Positions 58,495 through 64,000 of a DNA stretch of 64,000 nucleotides are shown piece by piece. Source of the stretch: Streptomyces zhaozhouensis (GTDB lineage: Bacteria; Actinomycetota; Actinomycetes; Streptomycetales; Streptomycetaceae); NCBI RefSeq assembly GCF_900230195.1, contig NZ_OCNE01000027.1, forward strand, positions 1-64,000, written 5' to 3'. How positions within the stretch are numbered: the first letter of the stretch is position 1; each line of letters opens with the position of its first letter. Made by a program: the position numbers and the translations under genes. The notes beneath the pieces are model-generated. The model was not told the origin of the DNA. It ran no database searches and saw only the letters and a program-made list of their open reading frames with translations.

Positions 58495-59670
58495 ATGAAG
58501 GCCAACGTCTGGCACGGCAAGCGCGACGTCCGGGTGGAGGAGGTGCCCGACCCGGTCATCCAGCAGCCGACCGACGCCGTCGTGCGCGTCACGTCCACCG
58601 GACTGTGCGGCTCCGACCTCCATCTGTACGAGGTGCTCGCGCCGTTCATGACGCCCGGCGACGTGCTGGGGCACGAGCCGATGGGCATCGTGGAGGAGAC
58701 GGGTTCTGCCGTCACCGGCCTCGCGCCCGGCGACCGGGTGGTGGTGCCCTTCCAGATCGCCTGCGGCGAGTGCTTCATGTGCCGGCGGGGGCTCCAGACG
58801 CAGTGCGAGACCACGCAGGTGCGTCAACAGGGCAGCGGCGCCGCGCTGTTCGGCTACACCAAGCTCTACGGCTCGGTGCCGGGCGCCCAGGCCGAGTACC
58901 TGCGGGTGCCGCAGGCGCAGTACGGCCCGGTCAAGGTGGGGCACGAGGGGCCGGACGACCGTTACCTCTATCTCTCCGACGTGCTGCCGACGGCGTGGCA
59001 GGCCGTCGAGTACGCGGGCATCCCGCCGGGCGGCAGCGTGGCGGTGCTCGGGCTCGGACCCATCGGGAAGATGGCCTGCCGGGTGGCCCTGCACCGGGGC
59101 GCCGGGCAGGTGATCGGCATCGACCTGGTCCCCGAGCGCCTGGAGCGGGCCGCCGCCAGGGGCGTGCAGGTGCTGGACCTCAACCACCTCGACGACGTGG
59201 TGGGCGCCGTCCGCGACGCGACGGCCGGGCGCGGTCCCGACTCGGTGATCGAGGCCGTGGGGATGGAGGCGCACGGCGGGGTGGTGGCCTCGCTGCTCCA
59301 GAGCATGGTCGGCTTTCTCCCGGGGAACCTCGCGGAACGGGCCGCCGCCAAGGCGGGAATCGACCGGCTGGCGGCGCTCTATCCGGCGATCGACATGGTG
59401 CGGCGCGGCGGCACCATCTCGCTCAGCGGCGTCTACGGGGGCATGGCCGACCCGATGCCGATGCTGAAACTCTTCGACCGGCAGATCGAACTCCGCATGG
59501 GGCAGGCCAACGTGCGGCGCTGGGTACCGGAGATCCTGCCGCTGCTCGGTGACGACGATCCGCTGGGCGTGGACGACTTCGCCGCCGAACACCGTCCGCT
59601 GAGCGAGGCGCCCGACGCGTACGAGCGCTTTCAGCGGAAGGAGACGGGAAAGGTCGTGCTGATCCCGTAA
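58495..59670 (+). CDS. Zinc-dependent alcohol/formaldehyde dehydrogenase
   Basis: A 391-residue medium-chain dehydrogenase. Catalytic zinc ligands: TGLCGSDLHLYE and VLGHEPMGIVEE. Structural zinc: CGECFMCRRGLQTQC. NAD site: VAVLGLGPIGKMACRVALHR. The insertion before the NAD fold and the C-terminal loop (FDRQIELRMGQANVRRWVPE) resemble glutathione-independent formaldehyde dehydrogenases. Substrate in vivo uncertain. Start ATG 58495 behind GGAGG. Follows the SDR gene in what looks like a stress-linked operon. Confidence 0.93.
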   Translation: MKANVWHGKRDVRVEEVPDPVIQQPTDAVVRVTSTGLCGSDLHLYEVLAPFMTPGDVLGHEPMGIVEETGSAVTGLAPGDRVVVPFQIACGECFMCRRGLQTQCETTQVRQQGSGAALFGYTKLYGSVPGAQAEYLRVPQAQYGPVKVGHEGPDDRYLYLSDVLPTAWQAVEYAGIPPGGSVAVLGLGPIGKMACRVALHRGAGQVIGIDLVPERLERAAARGVQVLDLNHLDDVVGAVRDATAGRGPDSVIEAVGMEAHGGVVASLLQSMVGFLPGNLAERAAAKAGIDRLAALYPAIDMVRRGGTISLSGVYGGMADPMPMLKLFDRQIELRMGQANVRRWVPEILPLLGDDDPLGVDDFAAEHRPLSEAPDAYERFQRKETGKVVLIP

Positions 59671-60550
59671 GGCTCTCGCGGACCTTTCGTCAGACCGGAC
59701 GACCTTTCCCGCAGGAGTTCGGAGAAGAAAGAAGCACGCCCACGGGGTGCGGTAAACGGGGCCCGCACCGCAGGAAGAGGGCGCCAAAGTGGAGTCAGGA
59801 TGAACCCGGGCACCACTCCTGTGTGGATGGTCTTACAGTGCCCGCGCAGCCTGAGCACGTTCTCCCGGAATGCTGGCCTCCGGGGGAGTGCTGTGCGGGA
59901 GAGGTGGTGTGAGCTACGTCTCAGTGTGCGTGTTCCGGGAAGTGGTACCGCCGCGTCCCGGTCCGCTCGCCGGCCCTCCGCCGGTACCCGCAGTCATGTC
60001 AACGCACGGTAACGAAGGTGTCCGGTGAGTTTCTTCCGGTGTGCGCTGGCGGAGTTGGCCCCGGCGGTGGTCGGGGCGTCATTCGGGGCCCGGATTCGCG
60101 GTTGTCCCGCTTCGCGCGGCTCTAATGGGGCGCCTCCGTCCCGCTGTTCGTGACTGCGGGTGCGCGCAATGGCCGGGGCGGTGCTCCGGTGGAGAGTTCG
60201 TGAGTGTGCCGCTCGCTGCCCGAAGGGGCTGGTAGGGGGTTTCGTCGCTGCCCGTGATGGCCGGCCCACCCTGAAATCGCTGCCGGGCCCTGCGGCGGCC
60301 CGACGCGACCCTTCCGCCGCCTCCCGCCCGGCACACCTGTCGAAGTCGCTGCTCAACAGCGGTGTCCCGCTGACCGAGAGGGTCAGCTCCCGTCGCCGCC
60401 GGAGCGGAACCAGTGGGGCATATCGGGCATTGTCTGTCTCCTCACCTTCATTTCACCCCGGCCGACACGCAGTGCGACGTACCTGTGTATCCCCCCGTGT
60501 AGTAACGCATCGTTGTGGTAAGGGTGCAACGCAAAGGTGCTTTAAAGGGG

Positions 60551-60579
60551 TGGTCAAGGGGCGGTCGCGTGTCTATAGT
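60551..60579 (+). promoter_or_regulatory. Probable promoter of the LAL regulator gene
   Basis: TGGTCA (60551-60556), exactly 17 bases, then TATAGT (60574-60579). Transcription would begin near 60586 and give a ~250-base leader before the LAL start at 60839. Confidence 0.6.
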
Positions 60580-60581
60580 GG

Positions 60582-60631
60582 ACACGTGTACACGGAGCTC
60601 GGACCAAACACGTGTGCACGAAGCTAGGACC
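60582..60631 (+). promoter_or_regulatory. Duplicated ACACGTGT operator-like sites
   Basis: Two 24-base direct repeats (60582-60605 and 60608-60631, period 26, differing at three positions). Each begins with the palindrome ACACGTGT and ends AGCT-N-GGACC; a partial third half-site (ACATGTG) follows at 60633-60639. They sit on and just after the predicted start of transcription, where a repressor would act. Confidence 0.7.
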
Positions 60632-60838
60632 GACATGTGGAGCACGCGAGGTGTGCGGCTTTCACTACGTCCATGCGGGGGTTCCTGTTCTTGATCGCCG
60701 AGGACGCCCTCGGGAATGCGAAGCGCCATCCCGGGAGAGTGAAGAATTCTTGGGTTTGACCCTGCCGACCGGTTGGTAATCTGTGTGACCGCAGATATGA
60801 GTTCCCCGGTTCTGGCCACGAATTAACAGGGGGAAGAC

Positions 60839-63601
60839 ATGATTCTGAGCGAACGTGCACGTGCGCTATCTGAACTTCAGGAACTCCTTCAGGGCGCCAG
60901 GAAAGGCCAGGGGAGCGTCGCTGTCGTCGCAGGCCCTGTCGCTGTTGGGAAAACGGAACTGACGCACTCCCTTGTCGAATCCCTCAAGGGGGACTCACAG
61001 CTTGTCGTGCTACGCGCGCACGCCACCCGAATGGGTAAGCGGCGACCCATGGACATGTTAACGCAACTGGCTAAAGAATTCGAGGGTGTTGAACAGAGGC
61101 CGGCCACTTCCTGGCCGCTGGCTCCCTGGCCTGACCTTGAGAACGACGGAAAGCAGATAGCCGAGGACATCGCCCGCTTCTCACGGCAGGTGCCCGTGCT
61201 CGTCGTCGTCGACGACCTGCACCACAGCAACGCCGAGTCGCTCGCCGGCATCCTGCACTTGGTCCGGCTCGCCCGCACCGCCCCCGTCATGGTGCTGCTG
61301 GTGGTGCCGGACCGTTCCCATCTGATCATCCCCCTGTTCTGCGCCGAGTTGATGCGCGAACCGCACTACTTCCAACTCCGCCTCGGCCCGCTCAGCAGGG
61401 ACGGCGTACTGGAGGTCGTCGCCCGCGAACTCGGCGCCGAGGCCGCCGAACGGATGGCCGACGACTGCTACCGCATCAGCGGGGGCAACCCGCTGGTCCT
61501 GCGCACCCTGATCGAGGAATGGCGCTCCAACTCCTCCTCCCAGGGGGAGCCGGTCCCGCCCGAGGCGATGCGGCTGGAGGCCGGCCGGGTCTCCGCGCTG
61601 GCCGTCTTCGCCTCGCTCCACCGCAGCGGCCCCGAGACCATGGCCGTGGCCCGGGGAGTCGCCCTCCTGGGCACGGAGGTCACCGTCGACCTGCTGGCCC
61701 AGCTGCTGAAGACCGACCCGGAGTCGGTGGCCGACCAGCTGCGCTCCCTCCAGGACGCGGGGATACTCCAGGACGTCCGTTTCCGCCATCCGCGCGCCGC
61801 CGAAACCCTGCTGGGCGACCCCGACTTCGACGAGCTGGAGGCCCGGCACTACCAGGTCGCCACCATCCTGGAGTCCGAGGGGTACAGCAGCTCCCTGGTC
61901 GCGCGGCACCTCGTCGCCTCGGGCACCACCTCGGCGCCGTGGACCAACTCCGTGCTCCGGGAGTCGGCCATGGAGGCCGTCGGCCAGGGCGACTGGTCGT
62001 TCGCCGTCAAGTGCCTGGCCCTCGCCATGCGAGGTCCGCTCGACGACGCCGAGAAGGGCCGGGTCATCACCAAACTGATCTGGGCCCAGTGGCAGCTGAA
62101 CCCGGCGCGCGTCATCAGGTACCTGGACCAGTGCTACGCGCTCCAACGGGTCGGCAAGGTCCCGGACGAGGACATCGTCACCCTCCTCACGATCTTCCTG
62201 TGGCACGGCCGGATCGAGCAGGCCGCCGCCATGCTGGTCGACGTCGCCATGCGCGCCGACACATCCGAACGACGGGCCGAGCTACGCGCGTTCCTCGGCT
62301 GGGCACTGATCAGCTACCCGGTGCTGCGCGCCCGGCTGGAGGAGGCCGACACGTCGCTGCTCGACCGCCTCGCAGAGGTCGACGACCCGGCCCTGCTCCG
62401 TCACCTCAGGGCGCTCCGTGGCGCGTTCAGCGAACACGGGCCCAGCGACGTCGCCGCGCTCAGCGAGAGCATCGGCACCGACCAGGTCTCCCGGGGGGAC
62501 GCGATCGCCACCGTGCTCCAGGCACTGGTGTGCGTCGACGAACTCGATCGCGCCGAGCGTTGCGCTACGCGCGTTGTGACGGAGGCCGGCGGGCCGGGCA
62601 CCGACTCCCTGCGCGGCGTCCCCCAGGCGATCCGCGCCGAGACGATGCGGCGCAGGGGAGACCTGATCACCGCCGAACGGTACGCGACCACGGCCCTCAA
62701 GCACCTGGCGCCCCGCGCCTGGGGCGTGACCCTGGGCCTGCCGCTGAGCGTGCTGGTCGCCGCGCACACCGCGCGCGGTGAGCTGGACCAGGCGGAGGAG
62801 TACCTGTCCTGGATCGTGCCGCAGAACATGTTCGAGACCCTGCACGGCGTCGCCTACCTGCACGCGCGGGCCCGCTACCGGCTGGCCGGCGGGCAGTACC
62901 AGGCGGCGCACCGTGACTTCCTGCGGTGCGGCGAGCTGTTGACGGCCTGGGAGATGGACATACCGTCCCTCGCGCCCTGGCGGCTCGGCATAGCCGAGGT
63001 CGCCCTGGCGCAGGGCGACCGCGCCGAGGCCCGGCGGCTGGTGGAGAAGCAGCTGCGGCAGCCCCGCGCGCAGCACCCCCGGATCAGGGGCGCCGCGCTG
63101 CGGGTCTACGCGCAGGTGGGGGACCGGCACCGCAGACTGGCCGTGCTCACGGAGGCGGCCGAGCTGCTCGCCGACGGCAGCGACCTGCACCAGCGGTTCC
63201 TCGTCCTGGTCGACCTGAGCCTCGCCCACCAGGACGTGGGCGACTCCCAGAGTGCCCGCTCCGTCGGCGAGTTGGCGTGGCGCAGCGCTGTCCGCTGCGG
63301 TGCCGAGCGCGTCGCCCGCAGGCTGCTGCCCGAGTCCAGCACGGTCGGCGCCCCCGAGCCCGCCGCCCTGCCGGCCTGGTCCGGCTGGGAGGCGGCGCAG
63401 CTCAGCGAGGCCGAACAGCGGGTCGCCCAGCTCGCGGCGGCCGGGGACACCAACCGGGAGATCTCGCGGAAGCTGTTCATCACGATCAGCACCGTCGAGC
63501 AGCACCTCACCAGGGTCTACCGCAAGCTCCAGCTCGCCGGGCGTGCGGACCTGCAACGCGTGCACGCGGGCAACGGCGGAGTCCGCGCGGCGACGGGCTG
63601 A
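60839..63601 (+). CDS. LAL-family (large LuxR) transcriptional regulator with a TTA codon
   Basis: A 920-residue LAL regulator. N-terminal AAA/STAND ATPase: Walker A AGPVAVGKTE (31-40), Walker B VLVVVDDLHH. A long middle of TPR-like helices follows (about 330-820). The C-terminal LuxR HTH is LSEAEQRVAQLAAAGDTNRE then KLFITISTVEQHLTRVYRKL. LAL proteins usually activate antibiotic or catabolic gene clusters. Codon 74 is TTA (61058-61060), so it is a likely bldA target, and the first ~350 bases are less GC-rich than the rest. Start ATG 60839 follows AGGGGGAAG. Confidence 0.93.
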   Translation: MILSERARALSELQELLQGARKGQGSVAVVAGPVAVGKTELTHSLVESLKGDSQLVVLRAHATRMGKRRPMDMLTQLAKEFEGVEQRPATSWPLAPWPDLENDGKQIAEDIARFSRQVPVLVVVDDLHHSNAESLAGILHLVRLARTAPVMVLLVVPDRSHLIIPLFCAELMREPHYFQLRLGPLSRDGVLEVVARELGAEAAERMADDCYRISGGNPLVLRTLIEEWRSNSSSQGEPVPPEAMRLEAGRVSALAVFASLHRSGPETMAVARGVALLGTEVTVDLLAQLLKTDPESVADQLRSLQDAGILQDVRFRHPRAAETLLGDPDFDELEARHYQVATILESEGYSSSLVARHLVASGTTSAPWTNSVLRESAMEAVGQGDWSFAVKCLALAMRGPLDDAEKGRVITKLIWAQWQLNPARVIRYLDQCYALQRVGKVPDEDIVTLLTIFLWHGRIEQAAAMLVDVAMRADTSERRAELRAFLGWALISYPVLRARLEEADTSLLDRLAEVDDPALLRHLRALRGAFSEHGPSDVAALSESIGTDQVSRGDAIATVLQALVCVDELDRAERCATRVVTEAGGPGTDSLRGVPQAIRAETMRRRGDLITAERYATTALKHLAPRAWGVTLGLPLSVLVAAHTARGELDQAEEYLSWIVPQNMFETLHGVAYLHARARYRLAGGQYQAAHRDFLRCGELLTAWEMDIPSLAPWRLGIAEVALAQGDRAEARRLVEKQLRQPRAQHPRIRGAALRVYAQVGDRHRRLAVLTEAAELLADGSDLHQRFLVLVDLSLAHQDVGDSQSARSVGELAWRSAVRCGAERVARRLLPESSTVGAPEPAALPAWSGWEAAQLSEAEQRVAQLAAAGDTNREISRKLFITISTVEQHLTRVYRKLQLAGRADLQRVHAGNGGVRAATG

Positions 63602-63743
63602 CGCGGCCCCGCCGCCCACCCCGCGTTTGTAGGGGTGGGTAGGGGGTGCGTCGCCAGCCCGCGTCAGGAAGGTTGCGAGTTCGTCCCAGCGGTTCGCGCA
63701 CCACCGCTGGGGCGGCCGTCCGAGACGTGCCGGAGTGCGTGGA

Positions 63744-63789
63744 CCCCCGGGAGGGGGCGGCGGGCCGGCCCGCCACCCCCTCCCGGGGG
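63744..63789 (+). terminator. 46-base near-perfect palindrome after the LAL gene
   Basis: Arms 63744-63766 and 63767-63789 pair at 22 of 23 positions with no separate loop. As RNA this is a very stable hairpin and a likely terminator between the LAL gene and the hydrolase gene. Confidence 0.8.
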
Positions 63790-63837
63790 CCGTCGACACG
63801 GCCCGAACAGACCGGAAGAGACCGAGGTGACCAGCCG

Positions 63838-64000
63838 ATGACACCCCCTCCGAGCAAGCGCGGGACGGTGGAGTTCCGCGAGTGGCGTACGTGGTACCGC
63901 GTCACCGGAGACCTCGGCTCCGGCCGCACCCCGCTCGTCGTCCTCCACGGCGGCCCGGGCAGCACCCACGACTACCTGCTTCCCCTGGCCGATCTCGCGG
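63838..64000 (+). CDS. Alpha/beta-hydrolase (proline iminopeptidase-like), 5' part only
   Basis: The first 54 residues of an S33-type hydrolase run off the window: EFREWRTWYRVTGDL, then TPLVVLHGGPGSTHDYLLPL with the oxyanion-hole HGGPG. Start ATG 63838 has GAGGTGA seven bases upstream. The catalytic residues lie beyond the edge. In Streptomyces such enzymes often accompany biosynthetic clusters, and the LAL regulator next door makes that plausible. Confidence 0.85.
   Translation, partial: MTPPPSKRGTVEFREWRTWYRVTGDLGSGRTPLVVLHGGPGSTHDYLLPLADLA

Larger units (their letters stand above)
59671..60838. other. 1.17-kb gene-free region upstream of the LAL regulator
   Basis: The longest gap in the window. 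Open frames here are short, overlap on both strands and lack ribosome sites or recognisable domains, so I support none as genes. From about 60440 the sequence becomes AT-richer and holds the promoter and duplicated sites described at 60551-60631. The left half has no feature I can name. Confidence 0.6.

Noticed and set aside
59800..60012. A 70-codon ORF in the gap before the LAL gene
   Set aside because: No convincing ribosome site, no recognisable domain, Arg/Ser-rich composition typical of chance frames.
60839..64000. Start of an antibiotic biosynthetic cluster
   Set aside because: Only a regulator and a partial hydrolase are visible; no synthase or synthetase module is in the window, so this remains a suggestion.
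1..64000. tRNA, rRNA, insertion sequence or integrase genes
   Set aside because: I scanned for T-arm-like motifs, transposase DDE or recombinase signatures and found none that hold up by eye.

Overview
This window reads as chromosomal DNA of a Streptomyces or a very close actinomycete. The DNA is very G+C rich with strong third-position GC bias. GTG starts and 1-4 base stop/start overlaps (GTGA, ATGA, TGATG) are common. Rare TTA leucine codons are confined to regulator-type genes. Typical Streptomyces families are present: a DUF5753 HTH/DUF397/HATPase set, an EACC1 protein, a Trypco2 protein and a large LuxR (LAL) regulator. I found no rRNA, tRNA, transposase, integrase or cas gene.

Layout. 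0.2-3.5 kb: VTC / DUF4956 / CotH operon. 3.5-5.8 kb: a two-component system. 6-9.7 kb: a DHFR-like reductase, rtcB, two tandem 56-residue hydrophobic proteins, and an HTH-DUF2975 pair behind twin palindromic operators. 9.9-14.1 kb: two short type I-E-like CRISPR arrays with matching leaders, enclosing a GNAT gene, the HTH/DUF397/HATPase module and a NUDIX-like gene. 14.3-15.9 kb: divergent SDR and TetR genes around a 23-bp perfect inverted repeat. 16.0-17.7 kb: EACC1 plus a caspase-like protease fused to a JAB/MPN domain. 17.7-21.4 kb: speE operon (DUF4178-DUF2617-DUF4247-DUF350-speE). 21.9-23.8 kb: an ArsR-like regulator with two TTA codons, and an SDR. 23.9-31.7 kb: xylan use (GH3 enzyme, sugar ABC transporter, LacI regulator, divergent GH10 xylanase). 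31.7-34.8 kb: Trypco2 plus trypsin-STAND NTPase. 35.4-36.7 kb: phosphotransferase gene flanked by long inverted repeats. 36.8-39.9 kb: Gfo/Idh/MocA oxidoreductase and a secreted PQQ-type dehydrogenase with a CBM2.

40.1-54.9 kb is a long same-strand cluster: GH127 beta-L-arabinofuranosidase, complete oligopeptide-type ABC transporter, S33 (proline iminopeptidase-like) peptidase, DHDPS-family deaminase, hydroxyproline-epimerase-like enzyme, GntR regulator, and a three-subunit flavin/iron-sulfur dehydrogenase. Together these make a coherent route for arabinosylated hydroxyproline peptides such as plant extensin: remove arabinose, import peptide, release hydroxyproline, epimerise, oxidise, deaminate. 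Only the last step, alpha-ketoglutarate semialdehyde dehydrogenase, is missing here. With the xylan locus and the CBM2 oxidase this suggests a plant-cell-wall-degrading lifestyle.

54.9-64 kb: FUSC-type membrane protein, epimerase/dehydratase, SDR, zinc alcohol dehydrogenase, a 1.2-kb gene-free promoter region with duplicated ACACGTGT-type sites, a TTA-containing LAL regulator and the start of an alpha/beta hydrolase. This right edge may open a regulated cluster beyond the window.

The two best candidates for little-described biology are the EACC1/caspase-JAB pair, whose JAMM metal site is degraded, and the integrated hydroxyproline-glycopeptide locus. All assignments come from reading motifs by eye; no database search was run.
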